Below are positions 43,093 to 51,829 of a DNA stretch of 64,000 nt, piece after piece. The stretch is from Hyphomicrobiales bacterium (GTDB lineage: Bacteria; Pseudomonadota; Alphaproteobacteria; Rhizobiales; Rhizobiaceae). The notes below the pieces were generated by a model. The model was not told the DNA's origin, did not search any database, and saw only the letters and a program-made list of their open reading frames with translations. The stretch lies in contig UCHV01000001.1 of assembly GCA_900472395.1 (NCBI GenBank), forward strand, positions 238,177 through 302,176. The letters are read 5' to 3'. Both the position numbers and the translations under genes were made by a program. Each line of letters begins with the position of its first letter. The stretch's first letter is position 1.

Positions 43093-45051
43093 CTATCCTT
43101 CCGCCAGCACGCTCGTGGTCGGCTCCAAGATTTCGGAAACGTCGGCGGGTGGCCGAAACCGGTTGCCCCAGCGTACCGCGAGTTCGCCGCAGCGTTTCGT
43201 GAAGGCAGCGTGCCCGATGCCCCGGATGTACTGGACGGTGCCGCCGGTATGGGCGGGGAAACCGAACCCCATTACGGAGCCGACATCGGCCTCCTCGGTC
43301 GATGAGATGACCCCTTCATGCAGGCACGCCATTGTCTCGACCGCCTGAATGTAGAGCAATCTGTCGATCGCCTCTTGAAGTCCTATCGATTCATCGCGCT
43401 CCCGAAATTGCGCCAGGCCCGGCCAAAGGGTCGCCGCGCCGGCTTCATCGTAGTCATACGCCCCTTTGCCGGAGCTTTTTCCGGCACGGCCCACGACGGC
43501 GAGAGCGTGGATTACCCGCTGATGGAAATTGCACGCACCGAGCAACGGGGGGCAGCTTCCGGCGTCGAGTATTTCATCAAGCCAAAGAAGTGGTGGCATG
43601 ATCATCCCGGCCTCGTCCGCCGCATTCTCGACAGCCGATGGTGCCATTCCATCGGCAAGCAACGAAAGACCTTCGCCGATATAGGCCGCGACCAGACGTG
43701 AGATGTAACCCGGCGCGCCCCGCACCATGATGGGGGTCCGCCCGATCTGCTGGAAAAAATCATAGGCCCGGCATATCGTGTCGCGCGACGTTCCCGGTGC
43801 CCCGGCAATTTCTACGACTCGGTTGCCCTTCGGAATGGCGGGAACGTGGAAACCGAAAAGCTGCTCCTGTTTCTGGCCTGAGACGATGCTCCGCTCGATC
43901 GACGCTCCGGAGGTATGGAAGCCGTAAATGCTTTCGGATTCGCCGAGTTCGATCAGTTTTTCGGACAGAAAACCCTCTTGACCCGCGTTCTGGAAACCAA
44001 GAACGACAGACGACGGAACGACCGGGCCGTAATCCGCTCTGTGGGTCTCAAGCCCACGCGACTTGCTGTCGCGGGCGATGGCGACGGCCTCGTCGCTTCC
44101 TCCAACCACGCAGAGTGTCGCGGCCTTGAACCGACCACCGGGAGGCCGTAATTTGCCGGAACGGATGGCGTTCGTTGCAAAGAAATTGGTCGAGATCGCA
44201 GCTCGCGTCTCTGGAAGTCCGAGCAGGCTCGAAAACAACGCCGTCTCGAGCGCCAGGGTCGCGTCGATATCCAGATCGAGCGCGCTCTCCATAATATCGA
44301 GTATGCGTTGCGGCGCGGGTAGTCTGTTTCGAGTGCGGCGCCGAACCTCGACACGTGCCTGCGCAATAAGTTCGCGCGCGGCGTCCCTTTGCACCGGACT
44401 CAACCAGATCCGATCGAGATCCCATGGTTGGCGATGCGCCGAACGATTTGCAAGGATCCAGGCGATCGCTTCCGGCAGGAGCTGTTCTGCGGAAGATACG
44501 ACGGCATCGACGAGGCCCAGCCGCAATGCTTCGTCGGGGCCTATGGCACGGCCCGTCAGCAGAATGTCCAGCGCGTCATCGATTGCAAGCATTCTCGGGA
44601 GCCGAGAGACACCGCCTGCACCCGGCAGCAAACCCAGCGTCACCTCCGGCAATCCGACGATCGCTCGCGGATCGCTGACGATTATCCGGTGATTGCAGGC
44701 CAGGCAGATCTCCAAGCCACCACCCAGAGCAGCGCCATTGATGGCCGCAACGACGGGCACCGGCAGCTTTTCGAGACGACGCAGGAAGCCCTTATCCTCG
44801 TTCAACCAGGCTTGATAGGCTTCATCGCCTGCTTCGGCCTTCAGCAGACCATGCAGATCGCCGCCGGCGAAAAAGGTTTTTTTCGCAGAGGTAAACGCGA
44901 CACCCGTGAGTTCCTTCTCTGACTCGAGACGCGCAACCGTCGCCCCCATCTGCTCGTGATAGGCGGGGCTCATGGTGTTGGCGGATTGCCCGTCCATATC
45001 CATCGTGACCACCACGATGTCTGACATGTCCCGCCGATAACCGAACCCCAT
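43093..45051 (-). CDS. FadB/FadJ-like protein with intact hydratase and degenerate dehydrogenase
   Basis: A 652-residue protein with a crotonase domain first (residues 10-200) and a 3-hydroxyacyl-CoA dehydrogenase-like region second (305-640). Both hydratase glutamates are present: Glu114 in LGGGLEI and Glu136 in GLPEVTLG. The NAD-binding strand reads CVVGGSDEAV (314-323), without the GxGxxG loop, although His402 and Glu414 of the catalytic pair seem kept. It is shorter than FadB (about 715-730). I infer hydratase activity with a weak or lost dehydrogenase. GGGAGGAGG precedes the ATG. It is the first gene of the minus operon. Confidence 0.88.
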   Translation of the reverse strand: MGFGYRRDMSDIVVVTMDMDGQSANTMSPAYHEQMGATVARLESEKELTGVAFTSAKKTFFAGGDLHGLLKAEAGDEAYQAWLNEDKGFLRRLEKLPVPVVAAINGAALGGGLEICLACNHRIIVSDPRAIVGLPEVTLGLLPGAGGVSRLPRMLAIDDALDILLTGRAIGPDEALRLGLVDAVVSSAEQLLPEAIAWILANRSAHRQPWDLDRIWLSPVQRDAARELIAQARVEVRRRTRNRLPAPQRILDIMESALDLDIDATLALETALFSSLLGLPETRAAISTNFFATNAIRSGKLRPPGGRFKAATLCVVGGSDEAVAIARDSKSRGLETHRADYGPVVPSSVVLGFQNAGQEGFLSEKLIELGESESIYGFHTSGASIERSIVSGQKQEQLFGFHVPAIPKGNRVVEIAGAPGTSRDTICRAYDFFQQIGRTPIMVRGAPGYISRLVAAYIGEGLSLLADGMAPSAVENAADEAGMIMPPLLWLDEILDAGSCPPLLGACNFHQRVIHALAVVGRAGKSSGKGAYDYDEAGAATLWPGLAQFRERDESIGLQEAIDRLLYIQAVETMACLHEGVISSTEEADVGSVMGFGFPAHTGGTVQYIRGIGHAAFTKRCGELAVRWGNRFRPPADVSEILEPTTSVLAEG

Positions 45052-45136
45052 AAGCGCCTCCTCCCGGCACGCATCCCTCCCGAAGATGCGACTGTCGAGA
45101 GCAAGCTATCGAGCCGAAAACAAATTTTCAAGCACT

Positions 45137-45219
45137 GACTTAAAATAATTACGCGTCGACCTAAAATGAGCAACCTGTCATTGCTTGCGTGAGCGATGGA
45201 GACCGATTAACTTTAGGGC
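45137..45219. promoter_or_regulatory. Cluster of three putative TetR operator boxes
   Basis: GACTTAAAAT (45137-45146) and GACCTAAAAT (45158-45167) are direct repeats 21 bases apart; GCCCTAAAGT lies inverted at 45210-45219. The same box recurs at 49328-49337 and 49363-49372. The cluster sits between the divergent FadB/J-like gene and the TetR gene, as expected for repression of both. Confidence 0.55.
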
Positions 45220-45246
45220 ATTGTAGAATAATTTGAGACGACGCGT

Positions 45247-45993
45247 ATGGCCCTTACCCATGCCGACCAGCTTCGCAAGGGCGACAAGACGAGATTGCAG
45301 CTCAAGAAGGCGGCCTTGCGCCTGTTCGCGCAGCGCGGCATCGAGAATGTTTCGATCCGTGACATCCAGGCCGCCGCCGGGCAAAAGAACAACGGCTCCA
45401 TCAGCTATTATTTTTCGTCACGCGATGCACTCATTCGAGAGATCGTGGCCGATGTCGCCGCGACGCTCGATGAAAACAACAATATGCGCCTTGACGCGCT
45501 GGAAGCCCGTGGCGGCCCCGCCAGCGTGCGCGAAGTTGCCGAAATCCTCCTTCCCGTTGTCGCGCCACCTGGCGCGCACAAGGGAGAGGCGCAGTATCAG
45601 CTTCAGTTCTTCACGTCGGTTCTCATAACCCGCCGCGATCTTCTGTTCGAGGCAACCGCAGGCGCCGACAGGGCGACACGCCGCTGCTTTCAGCATATCA
45701 AAAGACTTGCACCGAGCATGCCCGGCGAGATTCTACGCCAGCGTCTGCAACTGATGCTGCTCTTTGGCGTTTCGGCGGGCGCTTCAATGGAAGCGGGCAA
45801 GGCAGAAGACCACGTGAACTGGGCAAGCCTGTGGACACAGAAGTCAGCCGAACACAATCTTGCAGACATGATGGCCGGCATGATCGTCGCGCCTGTTTCG
45901 CCCGAAACCCAGGAAGCGGTGGATTTACGCCGCTCCACTGACAAGCAAATGCCGCCGGCACCTGTTTTCGAGGCACCGACGGCAGAGAACTGA
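45247..45993 (+). CDS. TetR-family regulator of the acyl-CoA island
   Basis: A 248-residue TetR regulator. The N-terminal domain has LKKAALRLFAQRGIENVSIRD and the recognition helix region GSISYYFSSRDALIREIV (about 40-57). The ligand domain is typical of acyl-CoA-responsive members. It is divergent from the nine-gene operon and ends one base from the convergent FadN-like gene. The repeated CCTAAA boxes in its promoter and at 49.3 kb are probable binding sites, and the inducer may be a pathway acyl-CoA. Confidence 0.9.
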   Translation: MALTHADQLRKGDKTRLQLKKAALRLFAQRGIENVSIRDIQAAAGQKNNGSISYYFSSRDALIREIVADVAATLDENNNMRLDALEARGGPASVREVAEILLPVVAPPGAHKGEAQYQLQFFTSVLITRRDLLFEATAGADRATRRCFQHIKRLAPSMPGEILRQRLQLMLLFGVSAGASMEAGKAEDHVNWASLWTQKSAEHNLADMMAGMIVAPVSPETQEAVDLRRSTDKQMPPAPVFEAPTAEN

Positions 45994-45994
45994 G

Positions 45995-48214
45995 TCAGTT
46001 GTTCAAGCGCTTGCCTGTCGCGAGCATGTGCTCGATACGGGCTCGCGACGGGGGCCAGGTCACCAACTGCGCCAGAGTTTCAACCTCGAGTTCCATGAAC
46101 TCCGCCTCCGAGGCGGCTGTAGCGCGCCGTTGCCCACCCGTCAGGATATGCGCGAGTTTTGCCGCGATTGCGCGGTCAGTATCCGTCAGTGCGCCAAGTG
46201 TTTCCGCATGTTCCAGGATCGCATCGTATCCTTCCGCGCCTGACACCGGAAATTGCTTTGGCACCGCCGGGGCATAGTCCGTCACGAGGCTCAGCGCCTT
46301 TTCCTTTGCCGCCTGAGAAAGATAGCCGCGGTGCATTGCGATCATATCCGTTGGCCTCAAGAGGCCAAGCGTTTTCGCTTCTGCTGCGGACGATGAGACC
46401 TTGCCCGAGAATAGAGGATCAAAAACCTTCAAGGCCAGATCGACAGCACTCGCGCTGGGGTCTGCGGCAAAAGCGCGGGCATATAGCCGTGTGCATCCGC
46501 CCCAGCCGGGCACCAGGCCGACACCCGCCTCCGGCAGGCCGATACTGGCTTCGGCATGGGCGACAACCACATCGGAGTGCATCTGGAATTCGCATCCGCC
46601 GCCAAGGGCAAAACCATGTACGGCCGCGACGACTGGAACCGGCAGTCGCATCATGCGTACAAAAAGCCCCTGCCCGCGCCGACCGTAAGCACCGATCCTG
46701 TCCGTCCCGTCCGGCGCATCGATCATGCGCGTGAAGAAGCCAAGGTCTGCGCCGGCGGAGAATGCCCGCGGGTCTTCATTTGCGATCACCAGGGCCGAAT
46801 AGTCCTTCCCGGCGCGCTCCAGCGTCTCCTCGAGAAGATCGAAGACTGCCGGATCGAATGTATTGAGTTTGCTGTGCATACGGAAACAGGCGACGCCGTC
46901 CGCCATGTCGTGAAGTGTCGCAAAATTGTTCTGTGCGAGTACGGGCAAATCAAGAATGGACGAAAAGCCTTCGAAGGATTTGCCCGCATGGGGACGTCCG
47001 GGCGGTATTTGCAAACCTCGTGGCAGTGCCTGGCTTGCCAGAGCCGCCGGGCCGATTTCCGCTGCAAGTGCAAAAGGTCCCTTTTTCCAACCATAGCCCA
47101 GTTCCATGGCAAGATCGACTGCGGCCGGGTCTCTTGTGACTTCAGGAGAATGCTTCGCCGCATAAGCAACTACGTGACCGAGAACCGAACGCGCATATTC
47201 CCCGAAGGGTCCGGCAATATCCACGATCGCCTTGGGATCGCGTGACGGAAGCGGAACGATCTGTTCCAGAGGTCGGTAGTCCATTGTCCGCAGATCCACC
47301 GCCTCGCGCGCGTCATCCTCGCCCTTACGATAGAAGCCACCACCTGTTTTACGCCCGAATGCGCCCCTTTCCACCAGTGTGGAGAAAGCCGTGTTCTTGG
47401 TTATATCGAACCTCTGCAACGCATCTTCTGGAGGCAGGGCGTTCATCAGACTTCCCCAGACTTTCGGGACGAGATCAATGCCAACCAGGTCGAATAGCCC
47501 GAAAACACCTGTCGCCGGCAGGCCCAGCGATTGATGCACAGCGTCCGCTTCCTCCACGGTCAGATTGAGGCGTTGAGCCTCCAACGCAGCGACCGCCATC
47601 CAGAAACAGCCCAGACGGTTGGCGAGAAATCCGGGCGTGTCGCGGCATTCGATCACCGTCTTGCCAAGGACGATCTGCAGGGCCGGCCTCAATCGTTCGG
47701 CAAGTGCCGAGGATTCCGCTGCGGTAACAAGTTCGACCAGCTGCATTCTGCGAGGGGGATTGAAGAAATGCGTTATGGCAAATCGATCTTTCAGATCGTC
47801 ATCGAGGTCTGCCGAGAGCGCATGCCATGAAAGTGTCGACGTATTTGACGACAGGATTGCGGTCGGCCCGATATAGGGAGCGATCACAGCAAACAAATCT
47901 CGTTTGATCTCTATGCTTTCCGCGACGGCTTCGATGATCCAGTCCGCGTCAGTCAGGCGGGAAAGATGATCCCTGGTATTGCCGGTTTGCACAAGGGATG
48001 CAGCTTCGGGCACCATGAAGCCACCAGTCTTGATCTGCCTGGCGAGCCCTGTTTCTGCGGCTTCGCTTCCGCTTTCTCCACCATGCAGGTCGATCAGATC
48101 GACCGCCACGCCGGCATTTGCGAACTGGGCGGCAATACCCGAGCCCATAGTTCCCGCGCCGATGACGGCGACGCGCCGAATGCCGGTAGTCTCTACAAGG
48201 ATGGCTTTCGTCAT
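45995..48214 (-). CDS. FadN-type 3-hydroxyacyl-CoA dehydrogenase/enoyl-CoA hydratase fusion
   Basis: A 739-residue bifunctional enzyme with dehydrogenase first and crotonase last, as in Bacillus FadN. The NAD motif GAGTMGSG is at 19-26, with catalytic His149 and Glu161 (HFFNPPRRMQLVEL). The crotonase domain (about 400-620) has both glutamates, in LGGGCEFQMHSD and GLPEAGVGLVPGWGG. Both activities should be intact, complementing the degenerate dehydrogenase of the FadB/J-like protein. GGGGAAG precedes the ATG, which overlaps the upstream nitronate monooxygenase-like stop. Confidence 0.93.
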   Translation of the reverse strand: MTKAILVETTGIRRVAVIGAGTMGSGIAAQFANAGVAVDLIDLHGGESGSEAAETGLARQIKTGGFMVPEAASLVQTGNTRDHLSRLTDADWIIEAVAESIEIKRDLFAVIAPYIGPTAILSSNTSTLSWHALSADLDDDLKDRFAITHFFNPPRRMQLVELVTAAESSALAERLRPALQIVLGKTVIECRDTPGFLANRLGCFWMAVAALEAQRLNLTVEEADAVHQSLGLPATGVFGLFDLVGIDLVPKVWGSLMNALPPEDALQRFDITKNTAFSTLVERGAFGRKTGGGFYRKGEDDAREAVDLRTMDYRPLEQIVPLPSRDPKAIVDIAGPFGEYARSVLGHVVAYAAKHSPEVTRDPAAVDLAMELGYGWKKGPFALAAEIGPAALASQALPRGLQIPPGRPHAGKSFEGFSSILDLPVLAQNNFATLHDMADGVACFRMHSKLNTFDPAVFDLLEETLERAGKDYSALVIANEDPRAFSAGADLGFFTRMIDAPDGTDRIGAYGRRGQGLFVRMMRLPVPVVAAVHGFALGGGCEFQMHSDVVVAHAEASIGLPEAGVGLVPGWGGCTRLYARAFAADPSASAVDLALKVFDPLFSGKVSSSAAEAKTLGLLRPTDMIAMHRGYLSQAAKEKALSLVTDYAPAVPKQFPVSGAEGYDAILEHAETLGALTDTDRAIAAKLAHILTGGQRRATAASEAEFMELEVETLAQLVTWPPSRARIEHMLATGKRLNN

Positions 48215-49185
48215 CGTGCTTCCCCTTGGTTTGCATGTCTCACGGCCCGGAACGGATCCACGGCGAGACTATGGATGGCCTCCTGATATTCCTGTTGAAG
48301 TCGGTCACAGAGCTCCGCCACGCTTGGAACGTCGCTGATACTCCCGACCCCATGACCTGCAGACCAGATATCGCGCCAGGATTTGCTTTCCCTCGTCGCA
48401 TCCGGCGAGCCGAAATGAGGAAGGTCGTCAGGATCGAGGCCCGCCGCGATGATCGAAGGGCGCATGAAAGTCGCTGAGGCGCCCGTGAGGTTGGGAGTGA
48501 TCAAAACGTCGGCCGCCGCCGCCGCCAACATCATTTGCTTTTGAACGTCGGAGACAGCAGCCTCGCGCGTGGCGATGAACCTGGTCCCCATGCTGACCAT
48601 GTCCGCGCCCATCGCGCGCGCCGCGACGATATCGCTGCCGCACGACATCGCGCCCGCCAGTATTATAAGCCCGCCGAACACCTGGCGCACTTCCGCGATC
48701 GCGGCAAAGGGCGAGAGATGTCCCGTGTGACCGCCAGCGCCGGCGCCGAGCGCAATCAGGCCATCGACACCACTTTCCGCCACCTTTTCCGCATGCCTGC
48801 GGGATGCCACATCATGGAAGATAAGCCCGCCGTAGGAATGGACCGCATCGACCACCTCACGCACCGCACCAAACGCGGTAATCACCACCGGCACCTTGTG
48901 GCGGACAACGATTTCCAGATCAGCATGAAGACGCGGGTTGGACTTGTGCACGATAAGGTTGACCGCATGAGGCGCCGGGCAAGAGACGCTGCCAAGCCTC
49001 TCTTCGATCTCGTTCAGCCACGCCTCAAAGCCAGCACTAGTTCTCTGGTTCAGGGCCGGAAGCGCGCCAAGCAATCCCGAGGAACAAGCGGCGACGACAA
49101 GGTCCGGGTTTGAGGTAAGAAACATCGGCGCGACAATCGCTGGCAATCGAAGCCGGTCCAGTGGCCGAGGTAAGGCTGATCTCAT
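48211..49185 (-). CDS. Nitronate monooxygenase-family flavoprotein (second)
   Basis: A 324-residue FMN TIM-barrel protein: LRLPAIVAPMFLTSNPDLVV, GVDGLIALGAGAGGHTG and LAGAMSCGSDIVAARAMGAD. It is a different subgroup from the copy at 34.4 kb (GAGAGGHTG rather than ECAGHPGED). The ATG at 49185 has GGAG 6 bases upstream; the frame extends 45 bases further without support. It leads a two-gene unit with the FadN-like gene and is divergent from the ABC transporter operon. Confidence 0.87.
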   Translation of the reverse strand: MRSALPRPLDRLRLPAIVAPMFLTSNPDLVVAACSSGLLGALPALNQRTSAGFEAWLNEIEERLGSVSCPAPHAVNLIVHKSNPRLHADLEIVVRHKVPVVITAFGAVREVVDAVHSYGGLIFHDVASRRHAEKVAESGVDGLIALGAGAGGHTGHLSPFAAIAEVRQVFGGLIILAGAMSCGSDIVAARAMGADMVSMGTRFIATREAAVSDVQKQMMLAAAAADVLITPNLTGASATFMRPSIIAAGLDPDDLPHFGSPDATRESKSWRDIWSAGHGVGSISDVPSVAELCDRLQQEYQEAIHSLAVDPFRAVRHANQGEAR

Positions 49186-49327
49186 GGTTCTCCTCATTCT
49201 GCAGGGCATTAGAGACCGGCATTGCGCCAACGTAACCGCTGAACGACGTCATCTTTTGTGCTGCCCGGTACCGGCCTCAAGCATCTCCCTGCACATCGCT
49301 AACATGATTAACGGCTTGGGATCGAGC

Positions 49328-49372
49328 ATTTTAGGGCTTTGCTTTAAAAAAAATAGGTCAACGCCCTAAAGT
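49328..49372. promoter_or_regulatory. Inverted pair of putative TetR operator boxes
   Basis: ATTTTAGGGC (49328-49337, i.e. GCCCTAAAAT on the minus strand) and GCCCTAAAGT (49363-49372) form a divergent pair 35 bases apart. They lie in the 251-base gap between the minus-strand flavoprotein gene and the plus-strand transporter operon. The last box abuts TTGACA (49375-49380), a consensus -35, so binding would block the transporter promoter. Confidence 0.6.
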
Positions 49373-49436
49373 CATTGACACCCCCGCTTGCAGGACCTTA
49401 TGTTCGGGTCAATGAGGTCGCTTGGGAGGAGAGCCA

Positions 49437-50231
49437 GTGCACTCAGCAAAACGCATTGAAAGCAGCCCTTTGCTTTCGGTGAAGGACGTGTGCGTCGCGT
49501 TTGGCGGGCTCAATGCTTTACGCGACATATCCTTTGACCTTCACCGCGGCGAAATTCTTGGGCTCATCGGACCGAATGGCGCTGGAAAGACCACTCTGTT
49601 CAACTGCCTGAGCCGTCTGTATTCACCAAAATCTGGTGAAATCCGGTTGCTCGGCGAGAACCTCCTCGCCTTTCGTCGCGATCAGATCGCAGGTCGAGGG
49701 ATCGGTCGTACCTTTCAAAACATTGCCTGTTTCGGGTCGATGACCGTTCGCCAGAACATCTTGACCGGCTGTCATTCGCACATGCGCAGCAGTTCACTGG
49801 CCCAAGCGCTGCGCCTGCCTTCTGCGCTCGCGGAAGAGCGGCGTTTCAGGGAAGAGATCGAAGAGGTCATAGAATGGCTGGACCTGCGGAAGGACGCCGA
49901 GCGGCTCGTGGACGACCTGCCCTTCGGCACCCGCAAGCGGGTCGAGTTTGCGAGAGCACTCGCCATGCGACCAAAGATCATCCTGCTCGATGAACCAGCG
50001 GCAGGGCTGAACCACGAGGAAGTGATGGCTCTCGGTGATCTGATCCGCCGCACTCGGGATGAGAGGGGCATTACTGTGCTGCTGGTCGAACATCACATGT
50101 CGCTGGTCATGTCTGTTTCCGACCGTGTCGTCGTGCTGAACTTCGGCGAAAAGATCGCGGAAGGCGCACCGGCACAGATCCAAAAAGACCCTGAGGTCAT
50201 CCGGGCCTATCTCGGAGGTCATGCCGCATGA
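49437..50231 (+). CDS. ABC transporter ATPase (LivG type)
   Basis: A 264-residue ATPase of the branched-chain amino acid (HAAT) class. Walker A GPNGAGKTT is at 45-53, Walker B is IILLDEPAAGLN, and the signature is the degenerate LPFGTRKRVEFARA usual for LivG. The start is a GTG at 49437 after GGGAGGAG; a TTG 15 bases earlier would place the ribosome site inside the gene. It is the first gene of the plus-strand operon and overlaps the next by 4 bases. Confidence 0.92.
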   Translation: MHSAKRIESSPLLSVKDVCVAFGGLNALRDISFDLHRGEILGLIGPNGAGKTTLFNCLSRLYSPKSGEIRLLGENLLAFRRDQIAGRGIGRTFQNIACFGSMTVRQNILTGCHSHMRSSSLAQALRLPSALAEERRFREEIEEVIEWLDLRKDAERLVDDLPFGTRKRVEFARALAMRPKIILLDEPAAGLNHEEVMALGDLIRRTRDERGITVLLVEHHMSLVMSVSDRVVVLNFGEKIAEGAPAQIQKDPEVIRAYLGGHAA

Positions 50232-50941
50232 CCTCACTTCTGAAGATCAGTGATCTCACCGCAGCATACGGCACGCTGACCGTGCTCCACTCGGTCGCGC
50301 TGGAAATGCAAGCCGGCGAAATCATCGCGCTCTTGGGCGCGAACGGCGCCGGCAAGACATCCACTCTTCGTGCGATATGCGGGATGATCGACCGCAAGGG
50401 AACCATAGACTTCAAAGGCAAGCCGACCAGCCATTTGCGCACCGAGGCAATAGCCCGGCTCGGCGTTTCCCACGTACCTGACGGTCGCGGGACTTTTTCT
50501 TCGCTCACCGTGGAAGAGAACCTGCAGATGGGCGCAATGACGCGCCGCTCGCGGCGAGAGATCCTCGAGGATATAAACACGTGGTTCGAGAGGTTTCCGC
50601 GCTTGAAGGAGCGCCGTCGCCAGCAAGCCGGAACGCTTTCGGGCGGCGAGCAGCAGATGCTTGCCATTGCACGCGCCATGATGCTCCGGCCGGATCTGCT
50701 GTTGCTGGACGAGCCCTCGTTCGGACTTGCGCCACAGGTCACCGAGCAGATTTTCAGAACGCTGGCCGACCTGCGCAACAGCCAGGGTACGTCCATGCTT
50801 ATTGTTGAGCAGAACGCCAATCTCGCCCTGGAAATCGCAGATCATGCCTACGTCATAGAGACCGGCTCGATCGTGATGGGTGGTCCAGCCGCCACCGTGA
50901 TGGCCGACGACGCCGTCCGCGCGTCCTATCTGGGATATTAG
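50228..50941 (+). CDS. ABC transporter ATPase (LivF type)
   Basis: A 237-residue second ATPase. Walker A GANGAGKTS is at 37-45; the signature LSGGEQQMLAIARAM and Walker B LLLLDEPSFGLAP are canonical. It should pair with the LivG-type subunit on the two permeases. The ATG overlaps the preceding stop. Confidence 0.93.
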   Translation: MTSLLKISDLTAAYGTLTVLHSVALEMQAGEIIALLGANGAGKTSTLRAICGMIDRKGTIDFKGKPTSHLRTEAIARLGVSHVPDGRGTFSSLTVEENLQMGAMTRRSRREILEDINTWFERFPRLKERRRQQAGTLSGGEQQMLAIARAMMLRPDLLLLDEPSFGLAPQVTEQIFRTLADLRNSQGTSMLIVEQNANLALEIADHAYVIETGSIVMGGPAATVMADDAVRASYLGY

Positions 50942-50943
50942 CG

Positions 50944-51822
50944 ATGGAATTCTTCTTCTCACAGGTTTTATCCGGCATAGCTTCCGGCACAATCTACGCA
51001 TGTCTGGCTCTGGCAGTCGTCATGATCTACCAGGCCATTCATCACCTCAACTTCGCTCAGGGCGAACTCGCGGTCTTCTCGACTTACCTTGCATGGCAGA
51101 TGCTCGAGGCTGGGCTACCCTACTGGATCGTACTGTTACTGGTCGTGCTGTTGAGCTTCGGGCTGGGCTGGTTCTTGCAGATGGTTGTTATGCGACCGTT
51201 CCAAAACGCTCCGATGTTGAGCAACATCGTCGTCTTCATCGCACTTTTCACCATCTTCAACAGCTTGACCGGCTTCATTTGGGGACACGACATCAAGACG
51301 TTTCCCTCGCCTTTCGGATTCGGTCCGCTGGTGGAAAACCTTGGCATTTCACGTCACCAGGCAGCGATGATGGCGATCTCTGCCATCATCCTTACCATTC
51401 TTTGGGCCTTCTTCCGCTTCACCCGCATTGGCCTTGCCATGCGTGGCGCAGTTTCCAACCCGGTCAGTTCGGGGCTCGTCGGCGTCAATGTGATGGCCAT
51501 AACCGCGCTCGGTTGGGGCATGGCATCCGCTATCGGGGCCGTATCGGGACTTCTTGTTGCCCCTGTCGTGTTCCTCGAACCCAACATGATGCTGTCGATC
51601 CTGATTTACGCGTTTGCCGGTGCAGTCGTCGGCGGGCTGACCAGCCCGGGAGGCGCCGTCCTCGGCGGGTTCATCGTCGGGATCGTTGAATCCCTGGTCT
51701 CGACATATGTCCCGGTCATCGGCGCCGAGTTGAAGCTACCGATTGCACTGACACTGATTATCGTCGTTCTGCTGTTCCAGCCTGCAGGGCTGTTCGGCAG
51801 ACGCGACATTCAAAGAGTTTGA
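50944..51822 (+). CDS. Branched-chain amino acid-type ABC permease (LivH)
   Basis: A 292-residue LivH permease with about eight helices: GIASGTIYACLALAVVMIYQ at the start, INFAQGE-like HLNFAQGELAVFSTY, and GLTSPGGAVLGGFIVGIVES near the end. It begins two bases after the LivF stop. Confidence 0.93.
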   Translation: MEFFFSQVLSGIASGTIYACLALAVVMIYQAIHHLNFAQGELAVFSTYLAWQMLEAGLPYWIVLLLVVLLSFGLGWFLQMVVMRPFQNAPMLSNIVVFIALFTIFNSLTGFIWGHDIKTFPSPFGFGPLVENLGISRHQAAMMAISAIILTILWAFFRFTRIGLAMRGAVSNPVSSGLVGVNVMAITALGWGMASAIGAVSGLLVAPVVFLEPNMMLSILIYAFAGAVVGGLTSPGGAVLGGFIVGIVESLVSTYVPVIGAELKLPIALTLIIVVLLFQPAGLFGRRDIQRV

Positions 51823-51829
51823 GGACGTT

